From positions 686,026,583 to 686,086,582 of the forward strand of contig NC_081412.1 of assembly GCF_030272615.1 (NCBI RefSeq): a stretch of 60,000 nt of DNA. The letters run 5' to 3'. The stretch is from Cryptomeria japonica (lineage: Eukaryota; Streptophyta; Pinopsida; Cupressales; Cupressaceae). Under the pieces are notes generated by a model. The model saw only the letters and a list, made by a program, of their open reading frames with translations. It searched no databases and was not told the origin of the DNA. Both the position numbers and the translations under genes were made by a program. Below, in pieces: positions 21,901 to 33,671 of this stretch. Positions within the stretch are counted from its first letter, which is position 1, and every line of letters begins with the position of its first letter.

Positions 21901-23626
21901 ATGGGCGGAAATAGGAGAAGATATGAGCCAGGAAGTTGCAAGGAGTGGAAACAGAAAGAAGAGGTGTGGGAAATTTTGCAAAAGGGTGGTCTTTCGAGCT
22001 TCATTGAGAGACTCCATGGCCGCAATGGAAAGATAACCAGCTTCTTCTGCAAAAAGTGGAAGAAGGGCAAGCTTAAAATGGGCGACCAACTGGTGGAAAT
22101 TGATGAAGAATTAATAGCTAAAGCTACGAGACTCAAAAGGGAGGGCTGCAACTTCTACAGAGACAGGAAGGTCAGTAGGGAAGCCATTGAAAGGTACCCT
22201 GTCACGAAGAAAGAGAAGAAAAGACTGGTAAAGTTGAGTAAAACCTATTACCCACCTAGGGCTTTTGCAAAACCCTGGTGGGAAATTCTCTTTGTTTTAA
22301 TGAGGTATATAACTCTAGATGGCAGGTTTACGAAAGTATATGGATATCACTTTGTCCTCTTAAATCATTTTAGGCATAATGATAAGGTGAATTTTCCTTA
22401 CTTCTTGCTTTGTTCTATGAATGCGTCCCTAAAAGCATATAAAGAAAATCCTCGGGGTGACACTGCAATGCACCAGGGACTTATGGTCCTCATTTATGAT
22501 CATTTAAAGGCCAGTAAAATCAACAGAATGCAGCACTCTGTGGATTCGAAAGAAGAAATGTCTGATTCTGATTTCTCGAAGGAGGAGGATTCAGATAATG
22601 ATTCCTCGACTGATAATGAGGAAAGCTCTGATGACTCAAAGTATGAGAGGAGCAAGAAGAGGAAATCAAGACCCTCTTCTTCTAAGAGCAAAAAACCCCA
22701 AAGCAAACCCTTGATTAGTATTTCTTCGGAAGAAGAGGACTCTGATTTCCCTGAGGAGAAGAAGAACCCTAAGGGAGTGCTAAAGGAAAAAAGTAAGAAC
22801 CAAGCCCAACCCAGGAAGAAGCAAAAGAAAATAGAGGAGACTGACAAAGATCCGGAGGAGATAGGCAAGGAACCGGAAGAGGATAAGCAAACAAGAACCC
22901 TGGAAGCTGAACAAAGCCTGGAGATGGAGACTATGGAGGAGACCCTCAGGGCCACCGACACTATTTTGTACCCTCCATATCGCTAAAGATGAACAGGTAA
23001 CCCCTGGTAAAGTTACTCCTTCTCCTGGTCCTCACCCCGAGGCCTTGAAGGGTTTTATGAAAACCATTGAATGGCTTATTGATGGGAATAAGAATACTGC
23101 GGATGAATACAAAAAACTCTGCAACAGAGTCATGATCCTGGAGACCATTAACATTGGAGAGGGGAACACTATGGCCGATTATATCGAAGATCTGAAGAAC
23201 ACAATTGCCAAAGCGGAAGACATCAAAGATGCCTTTAATCCTCGGTTTGAGAAAATTGAAAAGGAGATACAAGATAGAAAAACCCTGGAGGAAACTAGCG
23301 AAAAAATGCTCTCGGATACAGTTGCCAAAGTGGACAAGATAGAGGAGTGCCTCAAGAACATTGTGGAGCAGAGTCTCAGCATTCTGAAAATCTTAGCCAA
23401 CAACACCCATACCCTCATCAGCAAGCTTGATGATGAAAAGGAAACCCAGGAAATTGACCTGGATGTGGAAGGAACCGGGGAAGCCCAAGGTCCCAGAACA
23501 AGCACCCATGGAAAGAGGAAGGAAAAGAAAGTGAATAAGGACCTGGAGGAGCTAAAAGTAGTTGGGGTGACCTATGATGAGCTGGTGACTAAGGCAGAGG
23601 ATTTGCTGAAGAAAATTACTATGTAG
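21901..23626 (+). pseudogene. Tat-A ORF1, extra ORF upstream of gag, one frameshift
   Basis: First ATG at 21901. The N-terminal 200 residues look globular (WEILQKGGLSSFIERLHG, TSFFCKKWKKGKLKMGD, YYPPRAFAKPWWEILFVLM, TLDGRFTKVYGYHFVLLNHF). A long acidic and basic disordered stretch follows (repeated Ser/Asp/Glu, then Lys-rich). The frame ends TAA at 22984-22986. A second open frame overlaps it upstream and carries a Lys/Glu-rich, probably coiled-coil part to TAG 23624-23626. The switch is one base off near 22960, so I read one roughly 575-residue protein broken by an indel. An extra ORF upstream of gag is known from Ogre/Tat elements. I do not recognise its fold, and its function is unknown. 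Confidence 0.75.
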
Positions 23627-23962
23627 TGTCTCCTTGGGTCCTTTGTTGTTTTTTGTTGTTTAGCTATTTTTTCTGTTCGCTGGTTTTTTGACCAGTTGCT
23701 TTGTATGTGGACTCTATTTTCTTAGCTTTCTATTTAACTATGTTGTAATGGTTTCGGGTCCTCAAAACCTATTTTTCAATTAATCAGAACAATTTCACAT
23801 CAAACAACATACTTTTCTTGGAGTCATTTTGAGTCCAAACACTTGCAAACATTGAGTCCTCATCAACATTGTGTCCTCTTATCATGAAAAATAGTCAAAA
23901 ATTCAGATTTGGTCACAACAAGTCACTTCACAGATTAGAAAAATTGCACAAAGTTTTTAGAA
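23627..23962 (+). other. T-rich spacer after ORF1
   Basis: No gene. T-rich text straight after the ORF1 stop, then GAGTC and GTCCTCATCA repeats. Confidence 0.5.
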
Positions 23963-24145
23963 ACATGTCTGTGTCTGACAGAACCATGTTTGTGTCATCT
24001 ACCTGCGTCTATGAAGGGCAGAAACGCGTCTGTGTCTTTTGAGCAACATTGCACTTACAACATCTCAGAAACATGTCTGTGTCGGACAGAATCATGTCTG
24101 TGTCATTTAAGCGTGTCTGTGAAGTATACAAGCACGTCTATGTTT
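23963..24145 (+). repeat. Motif cluster 2: about eight GTCTGTGTC words between ORF1 and gag
   Basis: Copies at about 23963, 23984, 24003, 24024, 24071, 24092, 24111 and 24132, for example ACGCGTCTGTGTC and ACATGTCTGTGTC. It is in sense orientation about 490 bp upstream of the gag start. Confidence 0.8.
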
Positions 24146-24633
24146 AGAATTGAAAAAAATTTACAGTCCAGCAAACAAGAACAATCAGTTTCAAAATTCT
24201 TGAGCTTCCTAGGCTATCTCTCCGGGTTTTCATCGAGAATTCAACCTGTCTTTGGGTCTCACAAAGTCCATCATTTCTTTACACCTTACATTACATACAC
24301 ATTTATCTAAACTTGAGTCAAAAGGTCACTTGCTTGTCCTCATCATACTTTGTCAACATATTACATACAACAACATTTTGCTAAGTGGTCCCTCATCAAG
24401 GTCCATTACCTTTGGGTCTCATTTGGTCTTACTTAGAGTCAAGATCAACTTACCTCATCAAGAGAAACTATCATCTCTTTGGAAGTCACACCTACTCTAC
24501 TATATACATACTTGATCTTACACTTTGGACATTGTAAGTACACTTCAGATTCATTTACATTCCATCCAACTCTCGGTATTTCATATCTTTCCATTTTCAT
24601 CCAGTCTCACACATCTTGGTCAATACCTAGTTC

Positions 24634-27600
24634 ATGGTTGAAACCCGTTCCCAAAAATCTAGGAGAGAAGCTAAAGAGGCTCAAGAGTCTGCAAACATGA
24701 GTTCCTATGAGTATGACAATGATATCTTTTTCAATTCTGATCATACTACATTACCTAACATGGATGCTTATAGAAAAATTCCAAATGTTGAGAACATGGA
24801 AACTATAAACAACAATGGTACACACAATGACAATATGGACAACTTTTCCATACATTCAACAGAAGTGGAAGACTCCATTATGGATCCCCATTTCAATAGA
24901 TTGGTTGAGGAAATAATGAGGAGAGATAGACAATACTTCTTACAAGTGATGGAACAAAGTGGAGCCAAGATCCCTCATGATTTTGACATGTCTCAAATAA
25001 TGGAAAATTGACCTTTACAACAACCTCACCTCAACATGGATCAAATGAGACCTAATAGTGGAGGCAATAGAGGACCACATATGGTGCTTGAATCACCATC
25101 ATCTTTGTTTCAAAAACTAGAAGTCCCATACACACATGGTCAAGCTCATGATACTCACCTTCGCAGACTATCATGGAAGTCTTATGCAAAAAAATATGCT
25201 CAATCACATACCAATGCTAAGGATAAACCACCTAGGCAATTAGATATCGAAAGGCATGATCAAAATTTGGACACAAGGAAACCCCACGTCAAATTTGGGG
25301 GCACCACACGAGAACAAACTCATGACATTCCTATAGAGTATGGTATACATGGACAAAATAGATATTGTATTCCTCACCATGACTCTATACCAAGTGGTCC
25401 ATATACGCAACATCATTATAGACCTCCTCCATATAAACATGTGTATGATCAATATCATCCATATATGCAACATGCTCCTCCTCCACTTGGTGGTTCAGGC
25501 ATGGGGTATGGTCCAAGAAGTCGATCTCCACTTAAGAACAATTTGGAACAGCAAATCAAGGACTTACAAAAGAAAATGGAGGACATAAATACATCGAAGC
25601 CAACTTACACAATCAGAGACATATGTCCTTATCCATTTGACAAAAGCATTTCAATGCCTCCATTTTCTACACACTTTGTGACACCTAAGTTTGATAAGTA
25701 TAGAGGCAAAGGAGATCCTAAGGCACATATAAGATAATTTTTCACAACTTGCATTGAGGTAGCAGCAGAAGAGACATATTTGATGAGATTATTCCCAAAA
25801 AGCTTAGGTGATCAAGCTATGGAATGGTTCTCCCAAATCCCACCTGGAATTAAGTCATGGGGTGATCTAGCAGAGGCATTTATCCAACATTTCTCATACA
25901 ACATAGAGACAAACATATCAGTCACTACTTTGTGCAACACCAAACAAAAGGAGGGTGTAATGTCCCCATTTAAGACTTACCATAATTTAATACTGAGACA
26001 TCAATTTCAAATTAAAGTGAGAATGATAATATATTAATAAACATAAAATTATTAAAAAAACACATTTCATTAAAATATTGAATTTAAAAGAGTAGTACTT
26101 ACCTTGGCACTCTCCCAAGCAAAATTCTTCAGCATGTTGTTGACCCCTCTTAAACATTTGTTAACCCTTTGGCTCAAATCACAAACAAAAATTCCCAGAT
26201 TCCTTGTAAAAGCTTAAGTGGTGTTGAAATTGAAAACACAAACAATATCTCCAAATATTACAAGTGGGCCCCATTCCCTATAGTGGAGCTGCTGCTAAAA
26301 CACACAACAAAAGTTGTGAAATCTTCAACCTTTTCTACAAATACTATTGGAAGATTCTTTTATTATAATATTCTGAATAATTATTGGGTGGGCCCACAAA
26401 GCACTTTGGCAAGCTCCTTCTAATATTAATTAACTTAAATTTCTGTTGAAGTCTTTTTCCTTAAATTCTGATTTCTCTGTCAGATCAGAGGCCTCCCACG
26501 TGGTATTTCTTCCTTTATAATAAGATATGGTGTTCTCCCAGACTGCTGACTTTGTTCCTTATGCAATTGATAGTATGCCCAAGGTAATTGCTCACAAGGA
26601 GCGATCCAAAATGGATCACTAATAAGAGACAAACTTCCCATGATCTATATGTATATATTCACGTATACAGTGTATTATTGACTTGTTGATGTCCTCCTCC
26701 CCTTTTTTTCCAATACTTATATATGAAACTTAAAGTCTTCCTAAGAGCTCGTGACTCTTTACCAAGAGACCGATGGCTTTTGAAGACAAACCGATTCATA
26801 AATGTAATCAGAATAATAACCAAACCGATATAAATATAATCGATTATGTATAATTAATAACAAACAACCATAAATGATATTAACCAATACATTAATAGAT
26901 GGAATCGGTTATGTAAAACCGTTCATAACCACATGTGATGCAATAAGATAGTATTTGTTTCATCACCGCCATCATCTCATGGCCCGCAATCGAGTGAATG
27001 CCCGCAAGGAATATGAGTCATGATCTCCAATATAGGAGACTCTTTAACGATCTAAGTACAGATCTTCCGCATTCGTGACTCTCCATTCTTCCACAGGTAC
27101 GATGAAAAAGAGTTCTATTAGGTCCGATGCATATGGGTTATACAATATGAATTAATAGTCAAACACTTCCGATAATTGATTTATCGGTATGTATAATGAT
27201 TCCCGTGTTTACCGGTTCTCATCATGGTAAACATTAAAGGTCGTCTTCAAGAGATATTTTCGATTTTGCTGATTCTCAATCTATTCCAACGCTTATTGCA
27301 TTATAATTGTTTGATAGTTAGTATATTAAAAATAATAAATAATAATCATATATAACAATAATAATGAATAATAATCATAACAAATAATAATAAACATTAA
27401 TAATTATATATTAGAGGAAAATCGTGAAGTCTCATAAATGAGACGATTTTTCAATATTATTAAATGTTAATTTAATAAATGTTTTAATTATCGTATTTAT
27501 TTAATCCAATGTCCAAAGAGGGGTTATGATAGAGGGAGAGTATTTTTCATCATTTTTACAAAGATGGAGGAATCTAGCTAGCAGATGCTCTTGTGAAATT

Positions 27601-28777
27601 CCACAAAAACAAATGGTAGAGATGTTCACCCAGAATGTTAACAAAGACATTGGTTATGACCTATGAAAAGCTTGTTTGTCCACCTTCAAGGACGTCATTG
27701 AAAAAGGCTTAGCGACATAAAAGGCCCTAATTGAGCAAGGAGTAATTAAGATATTCAAAGAAAACAAGGAGGACTATAAAGGAAAAGACAAGCCAAGATT
27801 TTGGAACAAAAACAGGAACATAGTCAATGATGGTGTTGTGGATGCCAATACAGTACAACCCAAAATCGTTTTTTTTTGGATCAAGCTCTACAAACAATCA
27901 AATGAATACTCAAACAACTTCAAAATCACGAAGGAAGTACACCCCATTGGGAGAACCACTAGAATCAATTTTCAAGAAGCTAATGGCAAACAAGATAATA
28001 ACAATTCCAGATTTGCCTCCATATGAGCCAAAGGTTAAACCAAATTGGTGGAATGATGATGAGTATTGTGAATTTCATAAGAGAAAGGGATATAAAATAG
28101 GAAATTGTCATCGATTGAAGAACATCATACAAGATCTCATTGATAGAGGTGACATTGGTATTGAAGGACACTCATCCAATCAAGAACATGAAATGTTTAA
28201 AGAACCATTCCCAAAGCATGACAAGGGAAAATCTAAAGCCACAAATGACCAAACCAACTATACCAGAGCATCTTATAGCTATAATTCAACTGTCAATCAC
28301 ATTTCAATGGATAATTATGTCTCTATCATTATCATCAAGGACAAAACACCTGAGAATTCTACCCAAAAACCCAAGATTATCCTAAAAGGCATTGGATCTT
28401 CTTCCGAACCTACATCTGAATGTAATGTTACAACTCGTCGAGGTAAATTCACCTTGCAAGGTTCTCCAGTTAAATCCACCGCTTCCTCATCAACTAAACT
28501 TGGGTATGACCTTGTAGAACAGTTAGGGAAGACACCCGCGCTTATCTCCATCCTTGAGCTTTTGCGCATATGCCCCGCACATAAAGCCATTCTTGACAAA
28601 AATTTGAGAGACACTTCTGTCCCTACTGATCTGAACGTGGACTAGTTTCAAGCCATGGTGGGATACCTTTCCGTTCCATACTCCCTTACATTCATAGAAG
28701 ATGGTGACGCCTCCGTGAGCCAACCACATAATGCACCTTTACACATTGAAGCCTTCCTACACAAACATCGAATAAAA
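24634..28777 (+). pseudogene. Tat-A gag, interrupted by a solo LTR
   Basis: Starts ATG 24634 with MVETRSQKSR, matching the Tat-B start MAQTRSQSRQ. Stops at 25009-25011 (TGA) and 25735-25737 (TAA). The capsid-like part ICPYPFDKSISMPPF, TPKFDKYRGKGDPKAHI and YLMRLFPKSLGDQAMEWFSQ runs to 25955, is cut by the solo LTR, and resumes in frame at 27532 with FSSFLQRWRNLASRC. The variant zinc knuckle of Tat gags (C-x2-H-x4-H-x4-C) is at about 28068-28112, with its second His changed to Tyr (YCEFHKRKGYKIGNC). TAG at 28643-28645 replaces the Gln codon seen in Tat-B. Structural protein; not functional here. Confidence 0.88.
25951..27536 (+). mobile_element. Solo LTR inserted in Tat-A gag, TSD GAGGG
   Basis: Insert 25956-27531 (1,576 bp) flanked by exact GAGGG (25951-25955, 27532-27536), and gag resumes in frame after it. 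It starts TGTAATGTCCCC and ends GGGGTTATGATA, whose reverse complement TATCATAACCCC is a close inverted match; the last CA has become TA. No coding text. Very AT-rich TAATAATAA stretches at about 27320-27410 and a strong hairpin at about 27418-27450 near its right end. It is not a copy of any LTR in this window. Orientation unknown. Confidence 0.88.
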
Positions 28778-29821
28778 TGAGTCCTAATAGATGGAGGAGC
28801 AGGTCTAAACATTTGTATATTGATCACCATTAAACAATTGGGATATTCTGAAAAAGATATGAATGCTACAAACAAAATTACCATCAAGGCATATGATGAT
28901 GAAGAGCGTTCATCCAAAGACACGGTCACCTTACCTCTCAGAATAGGGCCAGTTACAAAGGATGTGGTTTTTCAAGTCCTAGACCCAGAGCTCACATACA
29001 ACATATTGCTGGGATGCCCATGGATTCATGAGATGAGCGCAGTCCCATCTACATATCATCGATGTATCAAGTTCCCACACAATGGAGTTGAAGTGACCAT
29101 CAAAGCTGACCCAAATCCATTCATATATTGCAACAATCTGCGACCTAGATCAGAAATAACAATATCAGTCAATCGAGAGGTTATTCCATCTTCAACATAT
29201 GTGGATCCAGAATCCTTGAAAGCTTCTACATCAAAACAAGCAGAGATCAAAGAAAAGTTCAAGTTTAAAGACATGGGATGTGGTGAGTATATCTTTCATG
29301 TTGATCAACTCCCACTATCTTCTAAGACATTCAGTCGACAGGAACAATCTATAAACAATTTGCATTGCCAAGGAATTGGGTGTGAACCACCTAGTGTTGT
29401 GGCTACTAAGTTTGAATGCAAATCTCTTTTAGTGGCGCAAGCAACTCTTGATATCAATAGTCCGAAGAGTGGTTCCAGCAAAGAATCTATTGAGCGTATC
29501 GCCAACCCTCTTGAGAACTCACATAGCCTTACTATTTCATCCATTCATTCCATTTCCACTCCTCTCCCAGACTTGGATCAACAAGAATCACAAGAGCCCT
29601 TACTAATTGGGGATCAAAAATCAATCTTTGAAAAAATAAATCTAAAAGTCAAAAATAAAGAGAAGTCCTTCAGTCCAAATCAAAATCAAAAGCTATTGGA
29701 CTCTGAAAAAATCAAGGTCAAAGATAAAAATCATATGAATAAAAAAGAACAAGAGTTGATCTCCCCTAATATCAAAATAACTGGGGGCAAAAGGTCTACA
29801 ATTGCAAGTCAAAAAGAATAG
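28778..29821 (+). pseudogene. Tat-A protease and following linker
   Basis: An in-frame TGA (28778-28780) stands directly before VLIDGGAGLNIC, the retropepsin active site in D-G-G-A form. Then KAYDDEERSSKDTVTLPLRI, YNILLGCPWIHEMSAVPSTY and IKFPHNGVEVTI, all matching Tat-B. After about 29130 the text becomes a Ser/Lys/Gln-rich linker to TAG at 29819-29821. Tat-B has a G-patch-like segment and then RT after its linker; here they are absent. Confidence 0.85.
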
Positions 29822-30360
29822 TTGTTGATCCTAAGTCTCCATCATGCTATCCTACTTTCACTTCTTTTCACAATCATAAGCCTTCATAACTCATCCACTT
29901 GTTCCACACATCCTTTCCCTTCTGGTGATACATCACGGACCTTTAATGGAGCTTCCTCAAAGGAATTTGTTATCAAGGGTGCCCAAACGTCTTCAGGTGA
30001 CACGCATATAGGCCTGTGTAGTTCACACACTAGTAATTCTATCTTAGTTCCTTTATCAAGGAAGACAGTCACTCAAGCTACACATCATTCAGTCAAGGAA
30101 CAATGTAGCTACAATCATAAGGTAAAGCCTCGCACATTTGAGGTAGGTGACTTAGTTCTCAAAGAAAATCCTAAAAATCAACAAGATAGAGAGAAGAAGG
30201 GCAAGTTCGAACCAAACTGGCTTGGTCCTTACATCATCACAACAACATATGGATCTGGTGCATATCAGCTCTCAACCACAGAGGGCAAACCTTTGGATGA
30301 TCCTATCAACAACATGCACCTTCGCAGATTTTACACAGCTCTTCAGAGTATCCTAATTCA
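29822..30360 (+). pseudogene. Tat-A deletion junction and integrase C-terminal tail
   Basis: One open frame. The first 80 or so codons resemble no pol domain. From about 30100 it reads YNHKVKPRTFEVGDLVLKEN, FEPNWLGPYIITTTYGSGAY and DPINNMHLRRFYT, matching the end of the Tat-B integrase (50343-50560). So about 4 kb of pol (RT, two RNases H, integrase zinc finger and catalytic core) is gone. The homologous tail is kept, as in deletion derivatives that rely on another element for enzymes. Confidence 0.88.
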
Positions 30361-30429
30361 AAAATTAAAAAAAAAAAAAAAAATCAAAAAAGACAAAAAA
30401 AAAATCATAAACATAAAAAATCGTTACTT

Positions 30430-30560
30430 GGTGAAAACCTGGCAAATAGGCACCTTGTGACACAAAAAAAATTGAAAAAACAAAAAACATTTTGTCCAAC
30501 GGTGAAAACCACTTCGGTGGCGCCTTGGGCAAGTACCATGGTGAAAACTGGGTCACCCGT
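30430..30560 (+). repeat. GGTGAAAAC block after the integrase tail, shared with Tat-B
   Basis: GGTGAAAAC occurs three times (about 30430, 30500, 30539) with CTGGCAAATAGGCACC, and with CGGTGGCGCCTTGG GCAAGTACC between. Tat-B has the same order on its minus strand at about 50230-50150. The stretch before it at 30368-30420 is A-rich. Confidence 0.8.
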
Positions 30561-30639
30561 GCCATGCGTAGAGACATTGCTCCTCCCTCCTTTAGGATTC
30601 CATTTCATCCTTTCACTTTGCACACACTCACAACCTATT

Positions 30640-30965
30640 CATTCATAATAAACTTACCTATTCCCATTATGGCTTGTTATTGATCTACCCAAGATTGGTT
30701 CACCATTCATAATAAACATTCCTTTTCACCCCTTTCCATCCATAATAAATCAGCTCCTATCTGTGGCTAAGGCAAATCCTACATCTAGTAAAGAGTGTGG
30801 AACTGAGAGCATCACATTTTCTGAGGAGTACAGTTTCTTCCAGTTTTCTTCAGTCTATCCGTGCATAATCCACAATAAAGTAGCATTTGCATCACAATCC
30901 GCAATAAAGCATCATTTGCATCGCCAATCTGCAATAAAGTTATGTCTTCTCCGCAATAAAGTATC
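30640..30965 (+). promoter_or_regulatory. Cluster of AATAAA signals, possible Tat-A sense 3' end
   Basis: Seven AATAAA hexamers in about 330 bp: CATAATAAAC (two), CATAATAAAT, then CAATAAAG in four spaced repeats (about 30874, 30903, 30932, 30953), the latter with ATTTGCATC between. AATAAA is the canonical near-upstream polyadenylation element. Confidence 0.5.
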
Positions 30966-31739
30966 AGTTTCATGGATTCAATCAGTTTCAGATGAGACAC
31001 AACAGCAACAATGGGCTTCAACAAATCAAATTTTTCAACAGACTCAGACAACATTATGGTTCAGTGTGATCTATCCTTTTTGTGAAAGCAAACATTGTGA
31101 CCACAATCAAATAAAACCTATACAAGTGACAAGAGACACTAAACTTGAGGACTACAGTGGATGTTGGTGTCGAGTCTTTGTTTTCTTTTGATTTTATCTT
31201 TCAGGTGACATGTCTTTTAGCTTTTCTGGGATGTCTTTGACTAGAGATTCTATCTCCAGGATGTCTTTGACAAGAAAGGTGAGGATGGGGTATCGTCACC
31301 TATTTTTCTTTGCTGTCTGCAGATTGTCTCTTAGTAATGCTATGACTTGTCCAAGGATATGAGGACACTGTGAGTCTAGTGTGAACTGGTGCATTCCTTG
31401 TTTGCGACTATCTAATATCCATGCAAATAGGTACAATGACTTTCTGGGTCGAACATATGCCTCGATTGTCATAACCTATTTTGCCATAATAAAGCTCAAT
31501 GATGATAATGCACAAGAAGCTCTTTCAATTCCATATCTTCTATCTTTAATCCCCCTTTCTTGATTGACTTCCATCATCCTTCTTGAGTCCGTGTAGCCTG
31601 CTATCACATGATTGAGTATAATGACATGCCAAAAATATATACAATGATTTCAAAATCATATGGCTACAATCACCTGAAGGTGTCATCATACAAAATGGTA
31701 CAAAACTGATACAAAGGGAGCCCTCTAAGGCTATGATGA
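30966..31739. other. No gene recognised in the Tat-A 3' region
   Basis: Between the AATAAA cluster and the antisense pseudogene. GGATGTCTTTGACWAGA occurs twice at about 31230-31280. No convincing protein on either strand. Confidence 0.5.
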
Positions 31740-33640
31740 ACTCCCTCCCTCGGAGCCACCTGGCCTCGACGGAGTCTGAGCCCTGGAAGGACCCGCCCCA
31801 GGATCATCTCTTTTGTCCCCTCTATCTGGTGGTGGTGGAGGACCCATAACCCCACCGCTAGACGCTTGTCTCCTGTCTCTCCCTCCAGTAGTCGTTGTAG
31901 TCCTCGATGGTCTCCGGAAGCTCCTAGCCCGCTGCTCTAGTGGCATAGATCCATAGTATAGGTCTCTCTAGTAGCCTATCTCCTCCCCAGCTCATAGAAC
32001 ATAAGTATAACTAGCTTCTGTGTCCTCTGTTGCCTGCCTCCCTGCCCTCAGTGCTGTCTCAGCTTCTGTATAGTGCTAGATATCCTGATCTCTCTCCCGC
32101 TCTGTGTCCCTCAGCTGTCTCTTGAGTCTATCCCTCTCCCGCTTGAGATCCTGGATCTCATCTGCCTGTCCCTGGTAGATCTCCCTCAACTTCAATAGCT
32201 CATCCTCCTCCTATCCCCCTTGTGGCTGCCCCTGCAATTGTGGTTGTCTCCGTACCTGTGGCTGCTCATATGGCTACCCCTGTCCCTGTCCCTGTCCCTA
32301 TCCCTATACCTGTCTGGGACCCTATGCTACTGGCATCTGTAAAGGCAATCCACCTCTGCCTCTCACCACCCGAGCCTGTCTCTCCTCTCCACCCTCTCTC
32401 CATGGAGTCACTCTCCTCTCCCCTATCACACCTCACCTCCTCCGTTAGCCTCTACCTCCGCCATCTCCATCATCATCCTCATTCCCCTCGCCATCTCCAT
32501 CTATCTGCTCACCTGGATCTGTCAGTCGAGGAAATTGATGCTCAACCCAATATGCAGTATACTTTACATCCATCCCTGCATCCTCTATCTCTGACCACAT
32601 ATCCCAGGGCAAGGGAATCATCTCTATCGGCTGCATCACTACCTGATCATATGATAACAAAGGCCCGAAGTGTGCCTGATCTCTCACTATCCGAGCATAC
32701 ATCCTGGAACCCCGTGGCATCCGCTGAATCCTGCCAAACTGCCTACCAACTGCCTCTCCAGTACAAAGGGTGTCTGCCCAATCAGATACCTACTCCTGAA
32801 GGTGTATGGCAGCTCCACTGCATCATCCTCCCACTCCTTGCACTCTCGGTATGGTCTCCATACCATAATGTCAACCTCATCAATGACCCTGTGTCAGTGC
32901 TCCAGTCTCCTGATCTGCGACTGAGATATAATCATATCATATAAGTGAACAAAACTATGCCCATGGCCCCTACCTCTGAAATGAATCGATCGGGTAACTG
33001 GCAGATGCTCATAAGCCCATAACTGCAATAATGTCACTTTGCAGCCCAATCCTATGGATCCATGATATACAAAATGATGAAGCTCATTGTACAAATGTGC
33101 CAGCATGCATGGTCCCCAGGCATATCTGGTATGCTATGTCACCAGTGTCTCCAATGTACTCCCCTAGCCCACAACCAATCCTCGTGTCGCCCTATCCAGA
33201 CACAGGAACCCACTGATCACTCCTGCTAGTACTGATGGTAGTGCCAATTTTGTCGGTGTCATGGTATCCCATGCCACGTGTCTTGCTCTCATCTCCAATC
33301 CCAGATCCTGAAACACTCATCTCAGTACATCCCTATCTCCATCTCGATCATAGGGTATCAACTCCCCATCGATCGGTATCCTCAGAATCCTATAAACATC
33401 CTCTAAGGTGATTGTCATCTCACCCATCGGCAAATGGAAACTACAAGTCTCTGAGTGCCATCTCTTAGCTAAAGCAGTCAACAACCCCATGTTCGCCCGA
33501 AACTCAAGCACATATAGAATATGTCACAGGTCCATAACCTCAATTGCTGCTCTATCCTCAAATGTCAGCTCCGGTCGTAAACTCTGAGTCGATGAGAATC
33601 TCTCCCGTGACTCTAGCATAGGTAGGTACTCCTGCAGTCA
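31740..33640 (-). pseudogene. Antisense plant mobile domain (PMD) gene carried by Tat-A
   Basis: Minus strand from about 33640. It shows the PMD signature in order: GLLTALAKRWHSETCSFHLP, GEMTITLEDVYRILRIPIDG, HHFVYHGSIGLG, VTLLQLWAYEHLPVTRSIHF, and RMPRGSRMYARIVRDQ. TGA near 33523 and 33315 and further stops and shifts break it, so it is a pseudogene. The C-terminal part (about 32190-31990) is Glu/Arg-rich coiled coil (QDLKRERDRLKRQLRD) and the end (about 31946-31740) is Pro/Arg/Gly-rich. PMD proteins are cellular genes in land plants and also occur as antisense ORFs near the 3' LTR of some Tat-lineage elements, from memory. A role in silencing escape is speculative. Confidence 0.85.
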
Positions 33641-33671
33641 AGCAAATCAATCATGTCAGTCATAGTGGCAT

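Noticed and set aside
22500-22961. Ser/Leu-rich open frame on the minus strand opposite ORF1
   Set aside because: Complement of the acidic Ser/Glu-rich coding stretch of ORF1, a composition shadow.
21901-23626. ORF1 as a host gene
   Set aside because: It lies between the LTRs of Tat-A, is frameshifted, and fits the extra-ORF position known in Ogre/Tat elements. No introns or own promoter seen.
25956-27531. Intron in Tat-A gag
   Set aside because: A direct repeat GAGGG at both ends and inverted terminal TGTAAT/ATGATA ends point to a solo LTR, not to GT-AG splicing.
30140-30360. Chromodomain at the end of the Tat-A integrase tail
   Set aside because: The text matches the SH3-like integrase tail of Tat-B; no chromodomain aromatic residues seen.
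32222-32944. Long plus-strand frame opposite the PMD pseudogene
   Set aside because: The minus-strand frame has the PMD signature; the plus-strand frame is low complexity (Pro, Val, Leu, Ser) and matches nothing.
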